DNA of 64,000 nucleotides from an uncultured bacterium. Its GTDB lineage: Bacteria; Verrucomicrobiota; Lentisphaeria; Victivallales; UBA1829. The position numbers were made by a program, and so were the translations under genes. Each line of letters opens with the position of its first letter. The first letter of the stretch is position 1. The notes under the pieces were generated by a model, which did not search any database, was not told the DNA's origin, and was given only the letters and a program-made list of their open reading frames with translations. The DNA lies in NCBI GenBank assembly GCA_902774245.1, contig CACYHQ010000005.1, positions 140,437 through 204,436 on the forward strand. Direction: 5' to 3'. This document shows, one piece after another, positions 25,767 to 34,355 of the stretch.

Positions 25767-27638
25767 ATGTTCCCGACGCTCAGACACACCGCCGCGCTGA
25801 TCGCGCTGTCCGCCCCGGTCTTCTTCTCCGCCGCGCTCGCGGCCGACGCACAGTTCATGCACCCGGACGCCGAAGTTCAGAAAAACTTCCCCATCCTCTC
25901 GAAATTCAACGCCGGGCGCGCGCCCTCCGAACGCATCCTGAAGCGCGGCGACCACGACATCTACGCCATCCTGCACTTCGGCCCGAACACGTTCTACGAC
26001 AAGGAATGGGGCTACGGCGACGAGGACCCGCAACGTTTCGCTCCGACCGAATTCGACGCCGAGCAGATCGTGAAGGCGTGCAAAGACGGCGGCATCACCG
26101 GCATCATCATCGTCTGCAAGCACCACGACGGCCTGTGCCTGTGGCCGACCAAGACCACCGAGCACAACATCACGAAGACCAAATTCCGCGACGGCAAGGG
26201 CGACTACGTGAAGGAAATGGCGGACGCCTGCCGCAAGTACGGCCTCGACGTCGGATTCTACGTCTCCCCGTGGGACCGCAACAACGCCAAGTACGGCACG
26301 CCCGATTATCTGCCGGTCTTTCAGGAACAGCTCCGCGAAATCCTTACCAACTACGGCCCGGCGTTCGAGCTCTTCCTCGACGGCGCGAACGGCGGCGACG
26401 GCTACTATGGCGGCGCGCGCGAACGCCGCAACATCGACCATCGCACGTACTACGACTGGATTCACACCTGGCAGATGGTACGCGAACTCCAGCCCGGCGT
26501 GGCGATCTTCAGCGACGTCGGCCCTGATGTCCGCTGGATGGGCAATGAACAGGGATTCGCCGCCGAGGAATCCTTCGGATCCTGGACCCCGCGCGCTCCG
26601 TGGGGACAGCGCGGTGAGCCCATGCCCGGCTTCTGCGATTTCGCGGACAACCCGGTCGGAAAGAAGGACGGCGTGTTCTTCATGCCCGGTGACGCCGACG
26701 TGGCGTTCCGTCCGAACTGGTTCTACCACGCCTATGACGACAACAACCAGAAGAGCGTGCATCACCTCGTGCGCATCTATCTGCGCTCGGTCGGCTGCGG
26801 CGCATACATGAACCTCGGCATGGCGCCGGACAAACGCGGCCTGATCCACGAGAACGACGTGAAGCGCCTGAAGGAGTTCAAGGCTGCCATTGATTCGCTG
26901 TACGAAAACAAGGTCTTCGGCGATGAAGTCAAGATCGAAAACAACGTCGGAACGGTCGAATTCGGCGGCACGGTCGAATTCGGCGGCACAAAGAAGCTCA
27001 ACTTCCTCAAAATGGCTGAATTCCTCTCCACCACTCAGGGCGAACTCGTCTCCGGCTACGAAGTCGACGTCCGCAAGGGCGGCAAATGGGAAACCGTGCT
27101 CAAAGGACAGGCGATCGGCCTCAAACGCCTGAAACCGATCCCGACGCAGGAGTGCGATGCGATCCGCATCCGCATCACGGAATCTTCCGGTACGGTCAAG
27201 TCTCTGAAATTCTCCGGCTACCTCGCGCCAGAAGACCTCATCGGCGTCGGCACGGCAATCCAGGAGAACGACATCCGCTCGCTCCCGAACTACCGCAAAC
27301 TGGAGGTCAATCCCGCCAGCCAGTTCACCCCGATGCACCCGCTCCGCTATCTCGAATTCCCCGTCGCGCGCGACAAGGCCATCTCCGGTTTCGTCTTCAC
27401 GCCCGCCGCGGGCGCTCCGCTCGGCACGCCCGACCGCTGCACCGTCGAGATCCAGCAGGACGGCAAGTGGGTCAAGGCCGCCGACCGCGAGTTCTCCAAC
27501 GTGAAGTCCACCCCCGTGCCGCAGCTGATCCCGCTCGACAACGTAAAGACCGACCGCATACGCATCCGTGCTGACCGTTTCCTCGACGGCGCGGAGGAAA
27601 TGGTCTTCGGCGAGATGGGCATCCTCCTCGCTGACTGA
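25767..27638 (+). CDS. Secreted GH29 alpha-L-fucosidase
   Basis: A 623-residue exported enzyme that removes alpha-linked L-fucose, as found in mucin and plant glycans. ATG 25767 is chosen because GGAG lies 9 bases before it and the signal peptide (AALIALSAPVFFSAALAADA) follows. The GH29 barrel shows HFGPNTFYDKEWGYG, GIIIVCKHHDGLCLWPT, VGFYVSPWDRN and the predicted nucleophile D205 in ELFLDGANG. The C-terminal part holds beta-sandwich domains of the F5/8 type. A short in-frame duplication (VEFGGT twice, 26955-26990) lies in the linker. A LacI-family regulator follows, as is usual for carbohydrate loci. Confidence 0.93.
   Translation: MFPTLRHTAALIALSAPVFFSAALAADAQFMHPDAEVQKNFPILSKFNAGRAPSERILKRGDHDIYAILHFGPNTFYDKEWGYGDEDPQRFAPTEFDAEQIVKACKDGGITGIIIVCKHHDGLCLWPTKTTEHNITKTKFRDGKGDYVKEMADACRKYGLDVGFYVSPWDRNNAKYGTPDYLPVFQEQLREILTNYGPAFELFLDGANGGDGYYGGARERRNIDHRTYYDWIHTWQMVRELQPGVAIFSDVGPDVRWMGNEQGFAAEESFGSWTPRAPWGQRGEPMPGFCDFADNPVGKKDGVFFMPGDADVAFRPNWFYHAYDDNNQKSVHHLVRIYLRSVGCGAYMNLGMAPDKRGLIHENDVKRLKEFKAAIDSLYENKVFGDEVKIENNVGTVEFGGTVEFGGTKKLNFLKMAEFLSTTQGELVSGYEVDVRKGGKWETVLKGQAIGLKRLKPIPTQECDAIRIRITESSGTVKSLKFSGYLAPEDLIGVGTAIQENDIRSLPNYRKLEVNPASQFTPMHPLRYLEFPVARDKAISGFVFTPAAGAPLGTPDRCTVEIQQDGKWVKAADREFSNVKSTPVPQLIPLDNVKTDRIRIRADRFLDGAEEMVFGEMGILLAD
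26955..26990 (+). repeat. In-frame 18-base tandem duplication in the fucosidase gene
   Basis: GTCGAATTCGGCGGCAC occurs twice head to tail, differing only at the eighteenth base, and encodes VEFGGTVEFGGT. Confidence 0.95.
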
Positions 27639-27660
27639 GCCCTGCGTTTTTCACAAACGT

Positions 27661-27700
27661 CCCCCGTTCGGTGCACACGCTCGACACGGGGGATTTCTTT
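27661..27700 (+). terminator. Terminator after the fucosidase gene
   Basis: CCCCCGT (27661-27667) pairs with ACGGGGG (27686-27692), followed by ATTTCTTT. It separates the fucosidase from the regulator gene. Confidence 0.8.
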
Positions 27701-27753
27701 GCCCTCTGAACTTGCATCTTCCGAAAAAAGTTAAAGATTCTTTGTTATACCGC

Positions 27754-27781
27754 TTGATTTTTCGTTTTTTCACGTTAAATT
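27754..27781 (+). promoter_or_regulatory. Promoter of the LacI-family regulator
   Basis: TTGATT (27754-27759) and TAAATT (27776-27781) are separated by 16 bases. The left arm of an inverted repeat overlaps the -10 box. Confidence 0.65.
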
Positions 27782-27824
27782 TATCGTTGTAACGCATCGG
27801 ATCAAACGACATTTCAACGATAAA
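27780..27824. promoter_or_regulatory. Candidate autoregulatory operator of the LacI-family regulator
   Basis: TTTATCGTTG (27780-27789) and CAACGATAAA (27815-27824) are perfect 10-base inverted arms. They span the predicted transcription start and end 11 bases before the start codon, so bound repressor would block its own promoter. Confidence 0.5.
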
Positions 27825-27835
27825 GGCAACCGACC

Positions 27836-28960
27836 ATGAAGAAACAGAAGACCACCCTCCGCGACATCGCAAAAGCCGCAAACGTCTCCATGATGAGCGT
27901 ATCGCGCGCCCTCCGCGGCGGCGTCGGCGTGAGCGGCGAACTCCGCACGCGCATCACCCGTCTCGCCGAAGAGCTCGGCTATGTGCCGAACCGCCTCTCC
28001 TACGAGCTCGGCCAGCAGAAGAACACCATGACGGTCGGCGTGGTGATCCCGCACTTCGGCAACTCTTTCTTCACGAGTATCCTCCAGCAGATCGAAGCCA
28101 CGCTCTTCACGCACGGCTACCGCATCCTGCTCGCGTGCAGCTTCAACAACCCGATCAAGGAATTCCACGACATCTCGGCGCTGCTCGAGCGCCAGGTGGA
28201 CGGCATCATCTGGGCCCCGGTCGTCTACGACGAAGGCCGCCGCGCCGCCGAACTCATCATGCGCCAGAACTGCCCGCTCGTCTTCATCGACCGCAAGATA
28301 CCCGGCATCAACACCGACTCCGTGGTCGTCGACGACCGCCACGGCGCACTTTCCGCCATGCGCCACCTCACCAGCATGGGGCTCCGCAAAATCGCGTACT
28401 TCGGCGCGCGCCTGGATTCCTACGTCACGCAGGAACGCCGTTCCGGGTATCTGGCGGGTCTCCGCGAGGCGGGGATCGAAGTGCGCGGCGACTGGATGTT
28501 CCGCACGGGCAACGACATGATCGCAGGCCAGAGCGCCGTCGCGCAGCTGCTGGAACAGAAAGAGAAGGTCGAGGCGATTTTCTGCTTCAACGATATGCTC
28601 GCGGTCGGCACGGAGCTGGAACTCCTGAACCGCGGCATCCGCATCCCGGAGGACATCATGCTCGTCGGGTTCGGCGGCGTCTTCGAAAGCGGCATCGTGC
28701 GCGTGCCGATCACGAGCGTGCATCAGGACGAAAACGCGCTTGCGACCGCCGCGGCGGAACTTCTCCTCACGCGCATGAACAATCCGACCATGAAACTGCC
28801 CTCGGTGGAACGCGTCATCCCGACCAGCCTGATCGTGCGCGAATCGACCCTGTGTCTCCCGTCCGCGGTGAAACCCGCCTCGAAGAGCATCGCGAGCCCC
28901 GCGGCGAAACCCTCCGCGAAAACGAAGGCGAAAGCGTCCGCGAAAAAGAAATCGCGTTGA
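27836..28960 (+). CDS. LacI-family transcriptional regulator with lysine-rich tail
   Basis: A 374-residue repressor. The N-terminal helix-turn-helix and hinge are clear (TLRDIAKAANVSMMSVSRALRG, RITRLAEELGYVPNRLS), followed by a periplasmic-binding-type effector domain (VGVVIPHFGNSFFTSILQQIE, VDGIIWAP, IFCFNDMLAVG, ITSVHQDE). It therefore senses a small molecule, probably a sugar. About 30 extra C-terminal residues (AAKPSAKTKAKASAKKKSR) are Lys/Ala-rich like histone H1 and not part of the normal family. It lies after the fucosidase gene, which is the likeliest target. The effector is unknown. Confidence 0.93.
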   Translation: MKKQKTTLRDIAKAANVSMMSVSRALRGGVGVSGELRTRITRLAEELGYVPNRLSYELGQQKNTMTVGVVIPHFGNSFFTSILQQIEATLFTHGYRILLACSFNNPIKEFHDISALLERQVDGIIWAPVVYDEGRRAAELIMRQNCPLVFIDRKIPGINTDSVVVDDRHGALSAMRHLTSMGLRKIAYFGARLDSYVTQERRSGYLAGLREAGIEVRGDWMFRTGNDMIAGQSAVAQLLEQKEKVEAIFCFNDMLAVGTELELLNRGIRIPEDIMLVGFGGVFESGIVRVPITSVHQDENALATAAAELLLTRMNNPTMKLPSVERVIPTSLIVRESTLCLPSAVKPASKSIASPAAKPSAKTKAKASAKKKSR

Positions 28961-28987
28961 TCCGCCGGTCCGAACGCGCCGGAACCG

Positions 28988-29488
28988 TTATCCGATCCGT
29001 TTCTCCATGACGTAATCGTCCATGAAGAAGCCTCCGCCGATGTCGTTTTTCACGGACTCGACGGTCTCGAACCCGTTTTTGAGGTAGACACTGATCGCGC
29101 GTTCGTTGTGCTTGTTCACGTTCAGACGGAGCCGATTGAATCCGGCGGCGCGGCACACGTCCGAAGCGTAGTCCAGCATCATCCGCCCGAAGCCCTTCCC
29201 GTGGCACGAGGTCAGCAGATACACCTTGTGCAGTTTCGCCGTGTCGCCATGGTACGGAGACCAGGAGATGTAGCCCGACGGCACATCGTCCACGAGCAGC
29301 GCGGCGAAATGATACCCCTCGCGCAGTTCGCGTTGCATGACCTCCGGCGCGTACATCATGTTCATCATGTACGGGATCTGTTCGGGCGGGAGGATCGGGG
29401 CGAACGTCTTCGGCCACACCTCGTCCGCGATATCGCGCACGATCTGAAGGCTTTCCGGCGTATCGAGCGTTACGAACGACGTTTTCAT
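28988..29488 (-). CDS. GNAT family N-acetyltransferase
   Basis: A 166-residue acetyltransferase that moves an acetyl group from acetyl-CoA to an amine. The GNAT fold is complete: HKVYLLTSCHGKGFGRMMLDYA gives the acetyl-CoA loop (motif A, normally Q/RxxGxG/A, here CHGKGFG), and RLRLNVNKHNERAISVYLKNGFETV gives motif B. The start overlaps the stop of recN (ATGA at 29485-29488), so it is translated with recN. The substrate cannot be predicted. Confidence 0.9.
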   Translation of the reverse strand: MKTSFVTLDTPESLQIVRDIADEVWPKTFAPILPPEQIPYMMNMMYAPEVMQRELREGYHFAALLVDDVPSGYISWSPYHGDTAKLHKVYLLTSCHGKGFGRMMLDYASDVCRAAGFNRLRLNVNKHNERAISVYLKNGFETVESVKNDIGGGFFMDDYVMEKRIG

Positions 29489-31164
29489 TTCTTTTTCCCT
29501 GTCTTTTTTGCCTGTTTGAGCATGTCTTCCGCGTGGGCGGACGCCGATTCGCCGCCGCCGAGCATGCGGGCGATCTCCTTCACGCGGGCGGCTTCGTCAA
29601 GCTTGCGGATGCCGGATAATGTGCGGCCGTCGGAAACGTGTTTCGCGACGCGGAAATGCGTGTCCGCGCAGACCGCCACCTGCGCGAGGTGCGAGATGGA
29701 GATGATCTGCTTGTAGCGTCCGAGCAGCGCGAGCTCCTCTCCGACCCGGCACGCGGTCTCGCCGCCGATGTTCGCGTCGATCTCGTCGAACACCAGGATC
29801 GGGATCTCGTCGACCGTCGCAAGCACGGTTTTGACCGCCAGCATCACGCGCGCCACTTCGCCGCTGCTCGCGACGTCGCGGAGCGGGATCATCGGGACGC
29901 CGGGATTGGCGGAGAACAGGAACGTGACGGCATCGGTCCCGAGCGGGCCTTCCTTCGCGGCGGAGAATTCAAGCTGATACGCGGCCTTCAGGAAGCCGAG
30001 CTTGTGCGTCTCCTTCGACAATGCGTCTTCGAGTTTTCCGGCGGCGGCCCTGCGCTTTTCGCCGAGACACGCGGCGGCGGCCTGATACTTCCGGTACGAT
30101 TCCGCCTCCTGCTTCTCGAACTCTTTGCGCCGGAGCTCAGCGTCGTCGAATGCCGCGACGCGTTCCCGGACGCGTTCCAGATGCGCCAGCACGTCGTCGA
30201 GCGTTGGGCCGTAACGGCGTTTCAAGGTCTGAAGCAGGCGCATGCGCTCCTCCATCTCCTGAAACTCCTGTTCGTCGATCTCGACCTCGGACGCGAACGA
30301 CGCGAGCTCGGAGGAAAGGTCGTCCACGGCTTCCTTCGCGCTGTCGAGCGAGTTCAGAAACTCTTCGGTTTTCGTCGGCTCGATGCGTTCCAGTCCGCGC
30401 AGGATACGTCGGCATTCGGCGAATCTCTGGGAAATGCTGTCCTCTCCGTCGGTCAGTCCGCCGCATACCTGCGACGCCAGTTCGATCACACTGCGCGAAT
30501 TGGCGGCGAGGTCGTGACGGGCGGTCAGCTCGTCGTCCTCTCCTGCGTGGACGTCCGCGCGTTCGATCTCCTCGCAGTCGCGGCGGAGGCGCGCGGCCTC
30601 TTCCGGCGACGGCAGGGACGCGGCGAACGCGTCTTTTTCACGGCGGACGGCGGCGAGCTCGTCCCAGCACTGCCGGACGGCATTCAGTTCCTTCTGAAGC
30701 CCGGCAAAACGGTCCAGCACGTCGAGCTGGTTGGCGGGATCAAGGATCGCGGCGTTTTCATTCGCGGCATGGACATCGACCATCGCCGACGCGATCGCCC
30801 GGAGCACGTTCAGATTCACCGCCGAGCCGTTCACAAAATTGCGCGACGAGCTGTGCGTTATCACGCGCCGGACCAGGATGCTGTCCGGTTCGTCCGCGGA
30901 GACCAGCGCGTTTTCCTCGAGAAATGTACGGAGTTTCGGCAGAGCGCCGGGCGCGAGCGTGAATCCGGCGGAGATTTCGCAGTGGTCCGCGCCTGTGCGG
31001 ATGGCGGATTTGTCGGCACGGTTCCCGAGCAGAAGCCCGAGTGCGCCCATGATGACGGATTTTCCGGCGCCGGTTTCGCCGGTGATGACGTTGAACGAGG
31101 GGCCGAATTCGATTTCGGCCTCTTCGACGATGGCAAGATTCTGTACGGAAAGCCAGTTGAGCAT
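29485..31164 (-). CDS. recN: DNA repair protein RecN
   Basis: A 559-residue SMC-like ATPase for double-strand break repair. ATG 31164 is chosen because the conserved N-terminus (MLNWLSVQNLAIVEEAEIEFG) starts there; an upstream extension to 31284 would be non-conserved. Walker A is GETGAGKS, the coiled coils lie in the middle, the ABC signature region is VASSGEVARVMLA, and Walker B is ILVFDEIDANIGG. The C-terminus ends in lysines. No strong Shine-Dalgarno precedes the start. The gene diverges from nth, so two DNA-repair genes share this intergenic region. Confidence 0.96.
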   Translation of the reverse strand: MLNWLSVQNLAIVEEAEIEFGPSFNVITGETGAGKSVIMGALGLLLGNRADKSAIRTGADHCEISAGFTLAPGALPKLRTFLEENALVSADEPDSILVRRVITHSSSRNFVNGSAVNLNVLRAIASAMVDVHAANENAAILDPANQLDVLDRFAGLQKELNAVRQCWDELAAVRREKDAFAASLPSPEEAARLRRDCEEIERADVHAGEDDELTARHDLAANSRSVIELASQVCGGLTDGEDSISQRFAECRRILRGLERIEPTKTEEFLNSLDSAKEAVDDLSSELASFASEVEIDEQEFQEMEERMRLLQTLKRRYGPTLDDVLAHLERVRERVAAFDDAELRRKEFEKQEAESYRKYQAAAACLGEKRRAAAGKLEDALSKETHKLGFLKAAYQLEFSAAKEGPLGTDAVTFLFSANPGVPMIPLRDVASSGEVARVMLAVKTVLATVDEIPILVFDEIDANIGGETACRVGEELALLGRYKQIISISHLAQVAVCADTHFRVAKHVSDGRTLSGIRKLDEAARVKEIARMLGGGESASAHAEDMLKQAKKTGKKK

Positions 31165-31331
31165 GATAAGGATGTGTTCGGTCCGGACGGGAGAAGCGGA
31201 TGTGTTTATACCAAGGAAACATTCCCGCCGCGGATCAGGGTGAGGTTTTGTTTTCCACAAAAAAGATACGTCTTTCCGGCACAAAAATCAATTCAAACAG
31301 CGAAAAAAAACGAAAAAAACACGTTCATCGC

Positions 31332-31360
31332 TTGAAAACGCCCCCGAATGACGCTAAATT
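31332..31360 (+). promoter_or_regulatory. Promoter of the nth operon
   Basis: TTGAAA (31332-31337) and TAAATT (31355-31360) are separated by 17 bases. A divergent candidate for recN (TTGATT, 17 bases, TATCTT on the minus strand at about 31265-31293) lies just to the left. Confidence 0.65.
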
Positions 31361-31435
31361 TCTTATTCGTTATCCTAACACACAAATCATCCGGCCGTAC
31401 CAGCCTGCCCGGGCCGTGCGGCTTCCCGCATCACC

Positions 31436-32227
31436 ATGGAATCCGCACTGGCAAAACAAGTCTACGATAAACTGCTGTCCGTTTACGGCCCCCAGAAATG
31501 TTTTCTGGAGCACATGACGCCGTTTCAGCTCCTCGTCGCCACGATCCTGTCCGCCCAGTGCACGGACAAACGCGTGAACATGGTCACTCGCGACCTCTTC
31601 CAACGCTGGCCGGACGCCGAGGCATTCGCGAACTGCGGCCGCGAAGAGCTCGAACAGGCCATCTTCACCTGCGGGTTCTACCGGGCGAAAGCCGACCATA
31701 TCCTGAAAGCGGCGAAGGCCATCGTCGAACAGTTCCACGGCGAACTGCCCGACACGATGGAAGGTTTGCTCAAGCTCCCCGGCGTCGGACGCAAAACGGC
31801 AAACGTGGTGCTCGGCGACGCCCTCGACAAACCCGGATTCCCCGTTGACACGCATGTGCGGCGTCTCTCCGCGCTCATCGGCCTCTCCGGCTCGTCCGAT
31901 CCCGAGGTCATTGAATCCGATATCTGCGCCGTGATGCCGCCGGAGACCTGGGCGCAGTTCTCTCATCTGCTGATCGTTCACGGACGCACCCGCTGTCCGG
32001 CGAACCGTCCGGACTGCCCCGGTTGCGAACTTGCAAAACTCTGCCGTCACACGAAGGCGGACAAGCCTGTCGGAAAGAAAGCGAAAGCCTCCGCCTCGAA
32101 GAAGACGGCCAAAGCTCCTGTCAGGAAAACTGCGAAGCCCGCGACAAAGAAAACGGTTGCGAAGAAGGCCGCCTCCCCTGCCCGCTCCGCGAAGAAATCC
32201 ACCTCAAAATCCGGGACAAGATCATGA
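31436..32227 (+). CDS. nth: Endonuclease III with histone-H1-like tail
   Basis: A 263-residue bifunctional DNA glycosylase/AP lyase for oxidised pyrimidines. The helix-hairpin-helix LPGVGRKTANVVLGDAL holds the catalytic Lys, VDTHVRRLS the catalytic Asp, and CPANRPDCPGCELAKLC the 4Fe-4S cluster ligands. The family normally ends just after this cluster (about 211 residues). Here some 50 residues of Lys/Ala/Pro repeats follow (KKTAKAPVRKTAKPATKK and similar), giving a strongly basic tail. The stop overlaps the next start (ATGA), so the operon is coupled. Confidence 0.96.
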   Translation: MESALAKQVYDKLLSVYGPQKCFLEHMTPFQLLVATILSAQCTDKRVNMVTRDLFQRWPDAEAFANCGREELEQAIFTCGFYRAKADHILKAAKAIVEQFHGELPDTMEGLLKLPGVGRKTANVVLGDALDKPGFPVDTHVRRLSALIGLSGSSDPEVIESDICAVMPPETWAQFSHLLIVHGRTRCPANRPDCPGCELAKLCRHTKADKPVGKKAKASASKKTAKAPVRKTAKPATKKTVAKKAASPARSAKKSTSKSGTRS

Positions 32228-32904
32228 TCAAGAAGTATTTCCGCGAGATCAAGAAGTTCCCGGACTGGCTTTACTGGTTCCCCGCCAAATTCATGCTCTG
32301 CTGGCGCAAACTCATGCCGGTCACGATCGTTGACCCGAACGGCCTCCTCGAAGAATACCGTCACGCTCCGCAGCGCGTCTGCATTATCAACATCTGGCAT
32401 AACCGCCTGCTTATGCTCCCGCCGCTTTTTGAACTCCCTCTGCGCAAACGCACGGTGGCGGTCATCAGCGCCTCGCGCGACGGCCAGTACATCGCCGATT
32501 TCGCCGCGCAGTTCGGCGCGAAGAGCATCCGCGGCTCCAGCACGCGTCAGGGCGTGAAAGTCCTCCACGACGCCATCAAGACGATCCAAGGTGGCTGCAT
32601 GGTCGTCTTCACGCCGGACGGGCCGCGCGGCCCCCGCTACCACATGAGCAAGGGCCCGATCCACATTGCATCCCAGCTCGGTATCCCCGTCGTCGCGCTC
32701 GGCATCAATTACTCGGCATACTGGGGCGTGAAGAGCTGGGACGGATTCCGCATCCCGAAACCGTGGGCGAAACTCACGCTGATCATCGGAAAAGAACTCC
32801 ACATCCCCGCGAACCTGACCGCCGACGAGCTCGAACACTGGCGTCAGGAAGCAGAGGATGAACTGAACCGCGCTTCCCTCGTGGAACCCAAGGACTACTT
32901 ATGA
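32224..32904 (+). CDS. DUF374 family lysophospholipid acyltransferase-like protein
   Basis: A 226-residue protein of the DUF374 branch of the acyltransferase superfamily. Visible features: VCIINIWHNRLLML (the HNRL block typical of DUF374, in place of the usual HxxxxD), VISASRDGQYIADFAAQFGAKSIRGSSTRQG, FTPDGPRGPRYHMSKGPIHIASQLGIPVVALGINY. These proteins are thought to acylate a lipid at the inner membrane, perhaps in lipid A or phospholipid synthesis. ATG 32224 overlaps nth's stop, and its own stop overlaps cinA's start, both as ATGA. Confidence 0.9.
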   Translation: MIKKYFREIKKFPDWLYWFPAKFMLCWRKLMPVTIVDPNGLLEEYRHAPQRVCIINIWHNRLLMLPPLFELPLRKRTVAVISASRDGQYIADFAAQFGAKSIRGSSTRQGVKVLHDAIKTIQGGCMVVFTPDGPRGPRYHMSKGPIHIASQLGIPVVALGINYSAYWGVKSWDGFRIPKPWAKLTLIIGKELHIPANLTADELEHWRQEAEDELNRASLVEPKDYL

Positions 32905-34163
32905 GCGAAAAGATCGCCGTCATCTGCATCGGCGACGAGCTCCTGAAGGGAGCAGTCGTCAATACCAACCTTTCCTCCATCGGCGTACGCCTGCTCGCGC
33001 TCGGCGTCGTCCCGGTCTCGTCCGTCGAGGTCCCCGACCGCCGCGAAGACATCCTCGCCGCGCTGGAGTTCTCCCTCGCCCGCGCCGACATCGTCATCAC
33101 CAGCGGCGGACTCGGCCCCACGGCCGACGACGTGACCAAGGAGTACATCGCGGAACGCTGCGGCATGCGGCTGGAGGAGGACGGCGCCGCCGCGCTCAAC
33201 ATCATGAAACACTGGAAGATGCGCCACCCGAGCGAGGAGATCCCGCCGCGCGTGTTCAACCAGGCGCTCGTCCCCCACGGTGCGAAGGTCATCCAGAACG
33301 ACTGCGGCACCGCGCCCGGGCTGATCGTCCGCACCCCGGAGACCGACGAGTTACCCGGCCGCACGATCATCATGCTCCCCGGTCCGCCGAACGAACTCTG
33401 CCCCATGATGGACGCGTCCATTATCCCATTCCTGAAAAAGACGCTCAAAAATTTCACGTTCACGCGTGAATTCCACGTCGCCGGGCTTGGCGAGAACATC
33501 GTCGAGGAACGCATGCTCCCCGTCATCGCCAGGTTCCACAACATGCTTTCGGTCGCATATTGCGCCACGGCGCAGTTCGTGCGTCTATTCCTCACTACGG
33601 AATCCCCCGAGGTTATGGAATCCGCCATCCAGTCCGTGCAGGAGCTTTTCGCCGACGAACTGCTCTCCGACGACGCCGATTCGCTTTCGCACGAGATCCT
33701 GCATCTGCTCGGGGAACGCGACGAAACGCTCGCGCTGGCCGAATCCTGCACCGGCGGCCTCGCGGCGAAACTCCTGACCGACATCCCGGGTTCCTCGCAC
33801 GTTTTCGCGGGCGGCGTCGTGACCTACAGCGACGCCTCGAAAACGTCTCTTCTCGGCGTTCCCGCCGACGTCATCCGCAAGCACGGCGCGGTCAGCACGG
33901 AAACCGCCCGTGCCATGGTCGACGGACTTGCAAACACGATTCCTTCGGACGCCGCGATCGCGCTCACAGGCATCGCCGGTCCCGGCGGCGCGACGGTCGG
34001 GAAACCGGTCGGACTGGTCTTCGCCGCCATCCGATACCGCGACAAAACGGAAGTTTTCGAGCTGCGTCTCCGCCGCACCCGCGAACAGATCCGCGAACGT
34101 GCCGTGGCGGGCGCATTTTTCCGTCTGCGCGCCATGATCCTTGCGTCTGAAAACGAGGCGTGA
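32901..34163 (+). CDS. cinA: CinA family protein (NMN amidohydrolase)
   Basis: A 420-residue two-domain protein. The N-terminal molybdopterin-binding-like domain (IAVICIGDELLKGAVVNTN, TSGGLGPTADDVT, MLPGPPNEL) hydrolyses ADP-ribose or related nucleotides in characterised members. The C-terminal PncC domain (TLALAESCTGGLAAKLLTDIPGSS, TGIAGPGGATVGKPVGLVF) deamidates nicotinamide mononucleotide in NAD recycling. In some species it is linked to competence. It is the last gene of the nth operon, translationally coupled to the DUF374 gene. Confidence 0.95.
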   Translation: MSEKIAVICIGDELLKGAVVNTNLSSIGVRLLALGVVPVSSVEVPDRREDILAALEFSLARADIVITSGGLGPTADDVTKEYIAERCGMRLEEDGAAALNIMKHWKMRHPSEEIPPRVFNQALVPHGAKVIQNDCGTAPGLIVRTPETDELPGRTIIMLPGPPNELCPMMDASIIPFLKKTLKNFTFTREFHVAGLGENIVEERMLPVIARFHNMLSVAYCATAQFVRLFLTTESPEVMESAIQSVQELFADELLSDDADSLSHEILHLLGERDETLALAESCTGGLAAKLLTDIPGSSHVFAGGVVTYSDASKTSLLGVPADVIRKHGAVSTETARAMVDGLANTIPSDAAIALTGIAGPGGATVGKPVGLVFAAIRYRDKTEVFELRLRRTREQIRERAVAGAFFRLRAMILASENEA

Positions 34164-34275
34164 CTCCGCGATTGTCCGGCACGCGCTTCCGGCTCCGCCT
34201 CGCCGACGCCCTTGTGTTATACTCGAAATACTCTACATTTTAATCTGTTTTTTCCAAAAATAATCCTCTTTGTGC

Positions 34276-34304
34276 TTGACTTTGCATAAATACAGGGCTA
34301 TATT
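34276..34304 (+). promoter_or_regulatory. Promoter of the MalK-type ATPase gene
   Basis: TTGACT (34276-34281) and TATATT (34299-34304) are separated by 17 bases, about 52 bases upstream of the start codon. Confidence 0.75.
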
Positions 34305-34355
34305 ACTGGAAAATCCATAATTCTTAACTTAACACAACCTTTTTTCAGGTGAATC

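Noticed and set aside
31165..31284. Longer N-terminus for RecN
   Set aside because: The extra 40 residues are not RecN-like and precede the conserved start MLNWLSVQNLAIVEEA; they also overlap the predicted promoter.
34210..34240. Second promoter (TTATACT) upstream of the MalK-type ATPase
   Set aside because: No -35 box at the right spacing, and a much better promoter lies at 34276-34304.
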